Positions 5,679 through 12,900 of a stretch of 22,346 nucleotides of DNA are shown here, piece after piece. The stretch lies in IMG/VR virus record IMGVR_UViG_3300048091_000036, positions 1-22,346 of that record. The stretch is one strand, 5' to 3'. Origin of the DNA: a virus. The notes under the pieces are model-generated. The model did no database searches and was not told the origin of the DNA. It saw nothing but the letters and a program-made list of their open reading frames with translations. A program made the translations under genes and the position numbers. Each line of letters begins with the position of its first letter. Positions within the stretch are counted from its first letter, which is position 1.

Positions 5679-7439
5679 TTGCAGCTTGTCTTCGATCTAG
5701 AAGGCAATGGCTTCCTCGAGAACATCACGAGGATGCATTGCATCGCACTAAAGGACATCGACAGCGGCGACATCAGTAGCTTCAGACCTCATCAGGTCGA
5801 ACACGGTCTCCGCGCTGTCATGGACGCTGATCTCATCATCGCCCACAACGGCATCAAGTACGATATCCCCGTCTCAACGAAGCTCTTTCCGTGGTTTCAC
5901 CTCGACCGAGAAAAGGTAGTGGACACTCTCGTCCTCTCCCGCCTGATCTACTCAGACCTCGGCGACCGTGACCGCGCTTCCAAGAACCCCATCGAAGGCA
6001 AGCTGCATGGCTCCCACTCCCTCAAGGCGTGGGGCCAGCGGCTCGGCTTTCCGAAGGGCGACTACGATGGCGGCTTCGACGAGTTCAACGAACCCATGAT
6101 GGAATACTGCGAGCGTGACACCGATGTCACCGCGCGGCTCTATCACATGCTCATCAACCACAGCGCCTTCTCTGAACGTGCGTCCATCCTCGAACACCTC
6201 GTTCAGTGGATCGTCGCCGCGCAGGAACGCTATGGCTTCACGTTCGCCGTGCAAGCCGCTCGCGACCTCGCAGCTACCCTGTTCTCCCGCCGCTATGAGC
6301 TGGAGAACAAGCTCCAAGAGACGTTCCAGCCATGGGACGAAGAGATCGGCCTGTTCACTCCCAAGGTGAACAACGCCAAGCTCGGCTATGTGAAGGGTGT
6401 CCCCATCATGAAGCGTAAGCGGATGGAGTTTAACCCCGGATCTCGCCACCACATCGCGAACCGCCTGATCGCCCTGCGCGACTGGAAGCCCAAAGACTTC
6501 ACCCCCGATGGCTCTGCCAAGATCGACGAAACGATCCTGGCTGGTCTCCCGTGGGACGAAGCGAAGCTCCTGTCCGACTACTTCATGATCCAGAAACGGA
6601 TCGGCATGTTAGCCGAAGGCAAGGGCGCTTGGCTCAAGTCAGAGCGTGGCGGCAAGATCCACGGTGAGTGCATCACAAATGGTGCTGTCACGGGAAGAGC
6701 AACCCATAAATCGCCGAACGTCGCACAAGTACCGTCCGTTGGTACGCCATACGGCAAGGAATGCCGACAACTGTTTGGCCCCTCGAAAGGCCGCGTTCAA
6801 GTCGGCATCGACATGTCAGGTCTTGAGTTGCGCATGCTCGCGCACTTCATGGCCAAGTACGACAACGGTGCTTATGGCCGCGAGGTTATCGAGGGCGACG
6901 TTCACACCATCAACCAGAAGGCCGCTGGTCTGGACACTCGCTCACAAGCGAAGACGTTCATCTACGCCTTCCTCTATGGCGCTGGCCCTGAGAAGATCGG
7001 GAGCATCGCCGGAAAGGGTGCCCAACATGGGCGACTCCTCAAAGCCCGGTTCCTCAAAAGAACCCCTGCCCTCGCTAAGCTTCTCAACAAGATCAAACAC
7101 GCCGCTGGTCGAGGTTACTTGGTTGGACTGGATGGGCGTCGGATTGCTGTTCGCAGTGCCCACAGTGCTCCTAACAGCCTTCTTCAGTCTGCTGGTGCCT
7201 TGGCTAGTAAGCAATGGATGGTCGAGCTGGATGCAGCTATCCCTCAAGAATGGCGCGGCAAGCTTCAGCAGTTGGCTTGGGTTCACGATGAACTACAGTT
7301 CGAATGTGATCCTGACATTGCTGACGAGTTTGGCAAGCTGGCGGTAGATTGTATCCGCCGCGCTGGCGAGTTCTTCAATCTCAAACTGCCCCTCACCGGA
7401 GAATACAAGATCGGTGCAAACTGGGCTGAATGTCATTAA
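5679..7439 (+). CDS. Family A DNA polymerase with 3'-5' exonuclease (T7 gp5-like)
   Basis: A 586-residue polymerase starting at TTG, 6 bases after AAGGAG. Exonuclease motifs: FDLEG (D6, E8), AHNGIKYD (N57, D62), YCERD (Y143, D147). Polymerase motif A: GIDMSGLELRMLAHF (D378). Motif B: RSQAKTFIYAFLYG (R421, K425, Y429). Motif C: WVHDELQ (D537, E538). All catalytic residues are present. T7 gp5 is 704 residues. The distance from the ExoIII Asp to the motif A Asp is 231 here and 301 in T7, so about 70 residues are missing from the thumb region where T7 carries its 76-residue thioredoxin-binding insert. It replicates the genome with the primase-helicase. Confidence 0.96.
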   Translation: MQLVFDLEGNGFLENITRMHCIALKDIDSGDISSFRPHQVEHGLRAVMDADLIIAHNGIKYDIPVSTKLFPWFHLDREKVVDTLVLSRLIYSDLGDRDRASKNPIEGKLHGSHSLKAWGQRLGFPKGDYDGGFDEFNEPMMEYCERDTDVTARLYHMLINHSAFSERASILEHLVQWIVAAQERYGFTFAVQAARDLAATLFSRRYELENKLQETFQPWDEEIGLFTPKVNNAKLGYVKGVPIMKRKRMEFNPGSRHHIANRLIALRDWKPKDFTPDGSAKIDETILAGLPWDEAKLLSDYFMIQKRIGMLAEGKGAWLKSERGGKIHGECITNGAVTGRATHKSPNVAQVPSVGTPYGKECRQLFGPSKGRVQVGIDMSGLELRMLAHFMAKYDNGAYGREVIEGDVHTINQKAAGLDTRSQAKTFIYAFLYGAGPEKIGSIAGKGAQHGRLLKARFLKRTPALAKLLNKIKHAAGRGYLVGLDGRRIAVRSAHSAPNSLLQSAGALASKQWMVELDAAIPQEWRGKLQQLAWVHDELQFECDPDIADEFGKLAVDCIRRAGEFFNLKLPLTGEYKIGANWAECH

Positions 7440-7440
7440 T

Positions 7441-7456
7441 CGTTACGCTACCGTAA
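7441..7456 (+). promoter_or_regulatory. Intergenic motif CGTTACGCTACCGTAA, copy 2
   Basis: Directly after the polymerase stop, this element has arms TTACG and CGTAA around CTAC, a 5-bp hairpin. It differs by one base from CGTTACGCAACCGTAA at 13868 after the capsid gene and is related to the site at 3765. It precedes the small gene at 7467 and the exonuclease. It could be a promoter, an RNA processing site or a weak terminator. Confidence 0.35.
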
Positions 7457-7466
7457 GGACAACACC

Positions 7467-7637
7467 ATGACGAAGACACAACGCCGCACCGTTAGCGGCG
7501 CTCGGGTCAACTTCGATCCGCGCACGACCGCAGAGGCCAACGTCTCTCGCGACCCCCGCAACTACAAGGCCGAAGAGCAGCCGTGGCGTGAGAAGCGTTA
7601 CTGGCAGCGCAAGGCGAAAGGTCAGAAGAAGGCTTAA
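7467..7637 (+). CDS. Small basic protein (56 aa)
   Basis: Reads MTKTQRRTVSGARVNFDP and ends WQRKAKGQKKA. It is strongly basic, with Arg/Lys at both ends and a Trp/Tyr-containing middle (EQPWREKRYWQR), consistent with nucleic-acid contact. Upstream GTAAGGA is the ribosome-binding site, and the TAA overlaps the exonuclease ATG (TAATG), so the two genes are translationally coupled. No recognised family. It lies between polymerase and exonuclease, where T7-like phages also carry small accessory genes. Confidence 0.65.
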   Translation: MTKTQRRTVSGARVNFDPRTTAEANVSRDPRNYKAEEQPWREKRYWQRKAKGQKKA

Positions 7638-8377
7638 TGGCGCTACTCATCGACGCCGACATCATCGCCTATCAGGCGGTGAGCGGCTCTCAACAGGAAG
7701 TCGAGTTCGATACGGACGTTTGGCAGATCTACTGTGACCTAGCCGACGTTCGCCGCAAGTTCAACGCGGCGGTAGAGGAACTCATGGGAGCGACCAGCCA
7801 GAAGGACTACCTCCTGTGCCTGTCCGATCCTGAGAGCAACAACTTCCGCAAGCAACTCGCTCCCGGCCAGTACAAGGCCAACCGCTCCGCTCGTAAACCA
7901 GTCGGTTACAAGCCCTTCATTGCATCGCTGCTTAGCGAGCATAAGAAGAAGATCAGATCGAAGCCCCGCCTAGAAGCCGACGACATCCTCGGCATCCTCG
8001 CAACGCGAGACGTAGGCAAGCATGTGATCTGGTCTATCGACAAAGACCTGATGCAAATTCCCGGCACCCACCTCGTGGACGGCAAGGAAGTTGAGCAGGA
8101 CGAGTACGACGCGGACCTCTGGTTCTACAAGCAAGTCCTGACGGGCGATGCTGTCGATAACTACCCAGGTTGCCCCGGCATTGGTCCGGTCAAGGCTGAC
8201 AAGATCCTTGCAGCCGCAACTGACAACCCTTGGGAAGCAATCCTCAACGCATACGTCGCTGCCGGTCTCACCGAAGCAGACGCGCTCGGACAGGCTCGCT
8301 TGGCCTTCATCCTCCGACACACCCACTACAACATCGAAACAGGGAAAATCCGACTATGGAAGCCAACAACGAACTGA
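7637..8377 (+). CDS. 5'-3' exonuclease (T7 gp6-like, PIN/FEN superfamily)
   Basis: A 246-residue nuclease. Acidic metal-binding motifs occur in the expected order: LIDADII (D6, D8), YKANR (79-83), LEADDILG (E113, D115, D116), SIDKDLMQIPG (D135, D137), TGDAVDNYPG (D171, D174). A helix-3-turn-helix DNA-binding element (CPGIGPVKADKIL) follows. It would remove RNA primers and degrade host DNA for nucleotide supply, and it sits after the polymerase as in T7. The last 22 bp overlap the DUF3310 gene. Confidence 0.93.
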   Translation: MALLIDADIIAYQAVSGSQQEVEFDTDVWQIYCDLADVRRKFNAAVEELMGATSQKDYLLCLSDPESNNFRKQLAPGQYKANRSARKPVGYKPFIASLLSEHKKKIRSKPRLEADDILGILATRDVGKHVIWSIDKDLMQIPGTHLVDGKEVEQDEYDADLWFYKQVLTGDAVDNYPGCPGIGPVKADKILAAATDNPWEAILNAYVAAGLTEADALGQARLAFILRHTHYNIETGKIRLWKPTTN

Positions 8378-8661
8378 CCCGCACCGTTAGGTACGCCACC
8401 CCAGCCGGGGCGACCGAGAAGCTGAACGCTATCGTCAACCGCCCATCCCACTACACCAAGTGGGCCATCGAACCCATCACCTTCATCATGCGAAACAAGA
8501 TGGAGTTCTGGCGTGGCAACATCGTCAAGTATGCGGCTCGCGCCGGATCGAAGATGTATGACGGCATGGACGCTACTGAAAGCGAGATCGCTGATCTCGA
8601 GAAGGTTCGCCGCTACGCTGAGATGCGTATCAACATGCTGAAGGGCGAGGTGACACTGTGA
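8356..8661 (+). CDS. DUF3310 protein (related to the domain in T7 gp1.7)
   Basis: A 101-residue protein. I chose the ATG at 8356, within the end of the exonuclease gene, because GGGAAAA lies upstream and residues before it are low-quality shadow sequence. The core reads RPSHYTKWAIEPITFIMRN, then FWRGNIVKYAARAG, then ADLEKVRRYAEMRINML, which is the DUF3310 (SaV-like) pattern: HY, IE, f..GN..KY..R.G, DL.K...Y. T7 gp1.7, a nucleotide kinase, carries this domain. Whether this short version is enzymatic is uncertain. The stop overlaps the next GTG. Confidence 0.82.
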   Translation: MEANNELTRTVRYATPAGATEKLNAIVNRPSHYTKWAIEPITFIMRNKMEFWRGNIVKYAARAGSKMYDGMDATESEIADLEKVRRYAEMRINMLKGEVTL

Positions 8662-8816
8662 GCGCCGTCCCTGCTGACCTCAAGTCCGACGCCGGTAAGG
8701 CCATTGTTCTGATGCTCAAGGTACATGGCTTCCCCGTTCACCGCATCGCTGCGCTGTTCGACGTGAACCAAGGCCGCATCACCGACGCCATCGGCAAGCG
8801 CCCCGAAAAGACGTGA
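8658..8816 (+). CDS. Minimal helix-turn-helix protein (52 aa)
   Basis: Starts at GTG overlapping the previous stop (GTGA). Reads SAVPADLKSDAGKAIVLML..., then KVHGFPVHRIAALFDVNQGR and ITDAIGKRPEKT. The section VHRIAALFDVNQGRITDAI is a good helix-turn-helix, resembling the short 'IAxxFGVNQGRISEV' proteins of many prophages. It is barely larger than the DNA-binding motif itself and probably acts as a dimer or partner. It is a possible regulator of late genes, by inference only. Confidence 0.65.
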   Translation: MSAVPADLKSDAGKAIVLMLKVHGFPVHRIAALFDVNQGRITDAIGKRPEKT

Positions 8817-8820
8817 TCAA

Positions 8821-9054
8821 ATGATCACCCATGAAAAGCACGGTGCCGACGAAGTTGTCACGATCCTAGACGACCGTGGCAACGACGCCGACATCGAGGT
8901 CCACTTCAAGGATGGCGGACCTAACGTCCTCATCCGCCAGCTCGATCCCGACAGCATGTCCTGCGATGTCATCGTCCTGTCTCCGTCCCAAGCCGGTGCC
9001 CTCATGGTGCTGCTGAACGAGATCATCGGCGAAGAGAAAGATACGCTCAACTAA
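8821..9054 (+). CDS. Small acidic protein of unknown function
   Basis: A 77-residue protein, rich in Asp/Glu. Beta-strand-like stretches (VVTILDDRGNDADIEVHF, NVLIRQLDPDSM) are followed by a C-terminal helix (SPSQAGALMVLLNEIIGEEK). It starts 4 bases after the HTH gene stop and its TAA overlaps the following ATG (TAATG), so it belongs to the same coupled run. It has no recognised domain. Acidic small early proteins can be DNA mimics or inhibitors of host enzymes, but nothing specific supports that here. Confidence 0.6.
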   Translation: MITHEKHGADEVVTILDDRGNDADIEVHFKDGGPNVLIRQLDPDSMSCDVIVLSPSQAGALMVLLNEIIGEEKDTLN

Positions 9055-9248
9055 TGTCAGAGACGCTAGCCGTTGTTGGGTCTTGTAAGATCACCCACGA
9101 ACCGTCTGGACCCGGCCACGTCCGCATCACTGCCACGCAGGCAGGCGATACCGTGTTTGGCTTCGACATCTCCATCGCAACCCTAATCGACATCCTCGTA
9201 GAGGCCAGACAGGCCGACAGGATGCTCGCCCAACCGAAAGACGCATGA
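9054..9248 (+). CDS. Small protein of unknown function
   Basis: A 64-residue protein with a beta-sheet pattern (AVVGSCKITHEP, GHVRITATQAGDTVFGFDIS) and a C-terminal helix (IATLIDILVEARQADRML). The architecture parallels the preceding 77-residue protein (strands then one helix), so the two could be distant paralogues; sequence identity is too low to claim it. It is coupled at both ends: TAATG upstream and a 4-bp overlap with the next ATG downstream. Confidence 0.6.
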   Translation: MSETLAVVGSCKITHEPSGPGHVRITATQAGDTVFGFDISIATLIDILVEARQADRMLAQPKDA

Positions 9249-9619
9249 ACGATCAAGTCACCGCGATCCTGCGGACACTCCCCCGCAAGATCAAGGTCGG
9301 CGCTTACGACTGGCGCGTCGTCATCAAAGACGGCCCCAGTGATTGTCACGGCGAAGCAGACTTCACCACACACTTCATCAGCCTATGGCCTGAGACCCTC
9401 GCAGATGGGCCTCACGCTGTAGGCGTGGTGATCCACGAGCTGCTTCACGTCATCTACGACGACCGCAACGTCGTCGAAGTCATCTCGAACGGTGACGACA
9501 CCGACGATCAGGAAGAGAGCATCGTTCTCGCATTTGAGAGCGGCCTCGTCTCCCTGTACCGCGACAATCCCAAGCTGCTGACCTGGATCAAACGAGGGTT
9601 CAAACCTGTCAATGGATGA
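9245..9619 (+). CDS. Putative zinc metallopeptidase-like protein (HExxH)
   Basis: A 124-residue protein with VVIHELLHVIYDD, an HExxH zinc motif at H64-E65-H68 at the end of a hydrophobic helix. Acidic residues E90 and E91 (DDQEESIVLAF), 22 residues further, could supply the third ligand, as in gluzincin- and ImmA/SprT-like folds. The N-terminal half forms strands (IKVGAYDWRVVIKDG, ADFTTHFISLWPE), the usual edge sheet of small minigluzincins. Possible roles are cleavage of a host regulator or a phage structural protein; neither is shown. It overlaps its neighbours by 4 and 8 bp. Confidence 0.75.
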   Translation: MNDQVTAILRTLPRKIKVGAYDWRVVIKDGPSDCHGEADFTTHFISLWPETLADGPHAVGVVIHELLHVIYDDRNVVEVISNGDDTDDQEESIVLAFESGLVSLYRDNPKLLTWIKRGFKPVNG

Positions 9620-9800
9620 CCTCCGACAGCCACAGGTCAGGAAGGAAACGCTCGACTATCTCAAGCAGCTCTTCCCTGATCGCCTACCAGAGCTAGCCGA
9701 CACCGACCGGCAAATCTGGTTCAACCGGGGTGCTGCCGAAGTTATCCGGCACCTTCAGCACCTCTACGATCAACAGCAAACCAACATTCTAGGAACTTAA
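9612..9800 (+). CDS. Small helical protein before the structural block
   Basis: A 62-residue protein starting 8 bp inside the metallopeptidase-like gene. It is charged and helical: LDYLKQLFPDRLPELADTDRQ, then WFNRGAAEVIRHLQHLYDQQ. The layout suggests two helices around a conserved-looking WFNRG. Similar short proteins occur immediately upstream of the portal region in several T7-like phages, without assigned function. It could be a minor virion or assembly component, by position only. Confidence 0.6.
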   Translation: MDDLRQPQVRKETLDYLKQLFPDRLPELADTDRQIWFNRGAAEVIRHLQHLYDQQQTNILGT

Positions 9801-9802
9801 CT

Positions 9803-10021
9803 ATGTGTTTTGGAGGCGACTCCGCCCCCGCAGCCCCGGCTCCACCGCCGCCGCCTGCCCCGCCGCCTGTCCTCGAACAGTCCGCGCCCTCGACCTCGGC
9901 CCCCAAGCAGTCCGATACGCTCGCCAATCAGGCCAGCGGGACCAAGAAGTATCGCAATAGCTCGCTCGGCATTACCAGCGGCGATGCGGGATCTTCCTCG
10001 GGCCTCTCAATCCCCACCTAA
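9803..10021 (+). CDS. gp7.3-like small tail-assembly protein
   Basis: A 72-residue protein beginning MCFGGDS, followed by an Ala/Pro tract (residues about 8-23) and ending KKYRNSSLGITSGDAGSSSG followed by LSIPT. T7 gp7.3 ends with a similar Lys, Ser/Leu and Gly pattern before 'GGGINI' and lies at the same place, just before the portal gene, so synteny and tail pattern support the call. In T7, gp7.3 is a small virion protein needed for particle infectivity. AGGA at 9791 serves as ribosome-binding site. The proline-rich middle is weakly conserved by nature, so direct homology is unproven. Confidence 0.65.
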   Translation: MCFGGDSAPAAPAPPPPPAPPPVLEQSAPSTSAPKQSDTLANQASGTKKYRNSSLGITSGDAGSSSGLSIPT

Positions 10022-10036
10022 GGACTACCCGACTTA

Positions 10037-11668
10037 ATGACTGAAGCGATCATGACGCTGGAAAAGCGTTATGACATGCTAGAAGCCGACCGCCTTACGT
10101 TTCTGGATCGCGCTCGCCGTTGTGCAGAGCTGACCATCCCGACGCTGATCCCTCCTGCGGGTCACAGTAAGTCCACGCAGTATTACACTCCGTGGCAGGG
10201 CATCGGCGCTAGAGGTGTCAACAACCTCTCCAGCAAGCTCCTGCTTGCACTCTTTCCCCCCAACGCTCCCTTCTTCCGTCTAGAGATCGACGACTTCACC
10301 GCTAACGAGCTGAGCCAGAACAATGGCCGACAGATCGTTGACGAGGGCCTGTCCAAGATCGAACGCGCCATCATGTCCGAGATCGAAAGCTCGGGTACTC
10401 GCTCCCCAGCGTTCATGGCGTTCAAGCACCTGATCATCGGCGGCAACGTATTGCTGTCGCTGCCCAAGGAAGGCGTCCGTATTTATCGCCTCGACAATTA
10501 CGTCGTGAAGCGAGACGTGCAGGGCAACGTGCTGGACTGTATTTCACGCGACGAGCTGTCTCCCAACGCGCTCAGCGTGAAGGAGCGCGCCCTGCTCGCC
10601 TCGGCTTTCGAAGCTGAAGAACAGGCCAAGAAGGGTGAAGAGGGAGAAACAGGTGCTAAGGACGAAGGCGCAAGCCCCGACCGCACCGTGAAGCTCTACA
10701 CCCGCTGGTATCGTACCGACCCGGCGCACGGCCCCGCTATGTGGCGTGGCTATCAGGAACTCAATGGTATTAAAGTCCCCGGCTCATTCGGCCAGTGGCC
10801 CATCGACAAGCCGCCTTTCATGGCCTTGCGCTGGACCGCCGTCGAAGGCGAGGACTACGGACGCAGCTACGTCGAGGAATATCTCGGCGACCTCATCTCC
10901 CTTGAAGGCCTGTCCAAGGCCATCGTCGAGGGAAGCGCGGTCGCAGCTCGCGTCGTGTATTTGCTCAACCCGAACGGCCTGACCAAACTCGACAACTTCC
11001 GCTCAGCGGAGAACGGTGACGTTATCATCGGTAAGGAAGGCGACGTTACCGCCGTCCAGTCGCAGAAGCAGGCCGACCTCACCATCGCATCGAATGCTGC
11101 GAAGGAAATCCAGAACCGCCTCTCTCAGGCGTTCCTCATGAACTCCAGCGTCCAGCGTCAAGCTGAGCGCGTGACAGCCGAAGAAGTGCGCTTCATGGCT
11201 TCGGAGCTGGAGGATGCACTAGGCGGCGTCTACTCAATCCTCGCACAAGAGTTTCAGCACCCCTTCGTCGTTCGCGTCATGGACCGGATGACCAAGGCTA
11301 AGAAGCTGCCAACTCTCCCCAAGGGCGTCGTCAAGCCGGTCATTATCACCGGACTAGAAGCTCTCGGTCGCGGTCACGATCTCCAGAAGTACACCACCCT
11401 CCTACAGGTGCTTCAACCGCTCGGCCCCGAAGTGATGGCCCAATACCTCAAGCCCGCTGGCTTTATCTCCCATGTCGCTACCTCGCTCGGTATCGACCCT
11501 GCCGACATCATCAAGTCCGCAGACGAACTCGCTGCTGAACAAAAGCAGATGGAGCAGATGAAGCAACAGCAGATGCTCGGCGACATCGCCGGGAAAGCAG
11601 CGCCTGCCCTCGTCAAGAGCGCATCCGACCAGTCCATGGCGACGGCGGAAGAGCCTGCTCCTCAATAA
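10037..11668 (+). CDS. Portal protein (head-to-tail connector, T7 gp8-like)
   Basis: A 543-residue protein, against 536 in T7 gp8. Typical features: an N-terminal helix EKRYDMLEADRLTFLDRARRC, the conserved ELTIPTLIPP (31-40), YYTPWQGIGARGVNNLSSKL (49-68), LALFPPNAPFFRL, and later YGRSYVEEYLGDLISLEGL and LSQAFLMNSSVQRQAERVTAEEVR. Residues about 190-216 are a Glu/Lys/Gly-rich surface insertion, and the C-terminus is Gln/Met-rich (EQKQMEQMKQQQMLGD). It forms the dodecameric DNA gate between capsid and tail. CTAAGGA upstream is the ribosome-binding site and is reused before the scaffold and capsid genes. Confidence 0.95.
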   Translation: MTEAIMTLEKRYDMLEADRLTFLDRARRCAELTIPTLIPPAGHSKSTQYYTPWQGIGARGVNNLSSKLLLALFPPNAPFFRLEIDDFTANELSQNNGRQIVDEGLSKIERAIMSEIESSGTRSPAFMAFKHLIIGGNVLLSLPKEGVRIYRLDNYVVKRDVQGNVLDCISRDELSPNALSVKERALLASAFEAEEQAKKGEEGETGAKDEGASPDRTVKLYTRWYRTDPAHGPAMWRGYQELNGIKVPGSFGQWPIDKPPFMALRWTAVEGEDYGRSYVEEYLGDLISLEGLSKAIVEGSAVAARVVYLLNPNGLTKLDNFRSAENGDVIIGKEGDVTAVQSQKQADLTIASNAAKEIQNRLSQAFLMNSSVQRQAERVTAEEVRFMASELEDALGGVYSILAQEFQHPFVVRVMDRMTKAKKLPTLPKGVVKPVIITGLEALGRGHDLQKYTTLLQVLQPLGPEVMAQYLKPAGFISHVATSLGIDPADIIKSADELAAEQKQMEQMKQQQMLGDIAGKAAPALVKSASDQSMATAEEPAPQ

Positions 11669-11688
11669 CCCTCCCCTAAGGATACAAA

Positions 11689-12501
11689 TTGTCTGATACG
11701 CTATCGGTGTCGATTGACACCAACAAGGATGTTGCTCACCCGACACTGGAAGAAGAAGCCGCGAAGCTCGATGCAGGTACTACTGCCGCGACCGGCGACA
11801 CCAGCAAGGACCGTCCTGCGTGGTTGCCTGAGAAGTTCAAGTCTGAAGAAGACTTTGCCAAGGCATACACGGAGCTTGAAAAGAAGCTCGGCGGTAAGAG
11901 CGACACTGAGACCGAACCAAAAGACGACGAAGAGTTAGTCGAGAAGCCAGCAGGCGACCAGACCGAAGCTCGCAAGGTCGCCGACGAAGCTGCCACCAAG
12001 GCAGGCCTCGATCTCAACGAACTGTCGGCCTCCTATTGGGAGAACGGTTCGCTCTCGGACGACCAGTACGCCAAGCTTGAAAAGGCTGGCTACCCCAAGA
12101 CCCTCGTTGACCAGTTCACTGCCGGTCAGCAGGCCATCCTCGATCAGCGCAGCGCCTCGGTATATGCCGAAGTCGGCGGCGAGGACAGCTACGGTGAAAT
12201 GCTCGAGTGGGCAGGTGATAACCTGGACAGCAAGCAGATCGCTGCATTCAACAAGACCGTCAACGGCACCGACATGTCAGCAATCATGCTGGCCGTGAAG
12301 GGCCTGAAGGCACAGTACGATGGCTCGGTTGGCTTTGAGCCTTCGACCGCCGTGCAGGGCCACACCTCTGCTCGCACTGGCGCAGCCAAGTATGACTCCA
12401 TCGCGCAGATGGAGAAGGACATGAGCGACCCGCGTTACGGCAGCGACCCTGCATTCCGCAAGTCGGTCGAAGACAAGTTGAGCCGATCCAGCATCTTCTA
12501 A
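11689..12501 (+). CDS. Scaffolding / capsid assembly protein (T7 gp9-like)
   Basis: A 270-residue protein (T7 gp9 has 307) starting at TTG after CTAAGGATACAAA. The conserved block RPAWLPEKFKSEEDFAKAY at 42-60 followed by TELEKKLG is the hallmark of T7-type scaffolds. The rest is acidic and helical, with a Glu/Asp-rich linker (GGKSDTETEPKDDEELVEKP) and a C-terminal segment SDPRYGSDPAFRKSVEDKL, which in this family contacts the coat protein. It would direct procapsid assembly with the portal and capsid proteins and then leave. Confidence 0.92.
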   Translation: MSDTLSVSIDTNKDVAHPTLEEEAAKLDAGTTAATGDTSKDRPAWLPEKFKSEEDFAKAYTELEKKLGGKSDTETEPKDDEELVEKPAGDQTEARKVADEAATKAGLDLNELSASYWENGSLSDDQYAKLEKAGYPKTLVDQFTAGQQAILDQRSASVYAEVGGEDSYGEMLEWAGDNLDSKQIAAFNKTVNGTDMSAIMLAVKGLKAQYDGSVGFEPSTAVQGHTSARTGAAKYDSIAQMEKDMSDPRYGSDPAFRKSVEDKLSRSSIF

Positions 12502-12510
12502 GGATCGCTA

Positions 12511-12750
12511 ATGGCTCGTGACTACGAGGCTGAATACAAAGCCTCGCGTACTCCCAAACGACGCCTCGCCAACATCATGCGAAAGCGAGCGCGCCGTTTG
12601 GCTATCAAGAAATACGGAGAAGCGGCTGTACGCGGCAAAGAGGTTGATCACAAAGACCTTAAGCCCTCTGCGCCTAACGCCAACCGCCTATCCAACCTCG
12701 CGATCATCTCCCGGCATGCCAACAGAATAAAGCAGCCCAAGAGATCCTAG
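12511..12750 (+). CDS. Small HNH-like nuclease-related protein
   Basis: A 79-residue basic protein. N-terminal half: MARDYEAEYKASRTPKRRLA then MRKRARRLAIKKYG. C-terminal half: GKEVDHKDLKPSAPNANRLS then NLAIISRHANRIKQ. The pattern VDH...(S)NL...N(R) matches the short HNH-type proteins often found between structural genes of T7-like phages, with Asn in place of the last His. Nuclease activity is likely but unproven; a free-standing homing nuclease is one option. CTAAGGATCGCTAATG supplies the ribosome-binding site. It lies between scaffold and capsid, which are adjacent in T7. Confidence 0.75.
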   Translation: MARDYEAEYKASRTPKRRLANIMRKRARRLAIKKYGEAAVRGKEVDHKDLKPSAPNANRLSNLAIISRHANRIKQPKRS

Positions 12751-12786
12751 CGAACACCTCCCGCGACAATTTCAGAACGTCCAAGC

Positions 12787-12817
12787 CCACCACGCACTGT
12801 GCGCAGTGTCTGTGTGG
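12787..12817 (+). other. Hairpin in the capsid leader region
   Basis: The 150-bp gap before the capsid gene holds CACTG-TGCG-CAGTG (12795-12808), a perfect 5-bp hairpin with a 4-base loop, flanked by CCAC (12787) and GTGG (12814) that can extend it across an internal loop. There is no T-tract, so it is not a standard terminator. It may be an mRNA processing or stability element for capsid mRNA. I see no gene in the gap. Confidence 0.35.
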
Positions 12818-12900
12818 AGAACTCGAATGGACTGTGAGCATCGCACTCACCCGCGCGTTTCAGCGCAACCATCCCTATATTTCTAAGGACTACAATTACT

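Noticed and set aside
12787-12817. Terminator before the capsid gene
   Set aside because: The hairpin is short and no T-tract follows, so I list it as a hairpin only.
12678-12898. Open frame across the pre-capsid gap with a CxxCxC cluster
   Set aside because: The frame is stop-free for about 74 codons and contains HCAQCLCGELEW, but it has no ATG and no GTG/TTG start with a ribosome-binding site before the cysteines, and it overlaps both neighbours' frames. Chance in GC-rich DNA is more likely.
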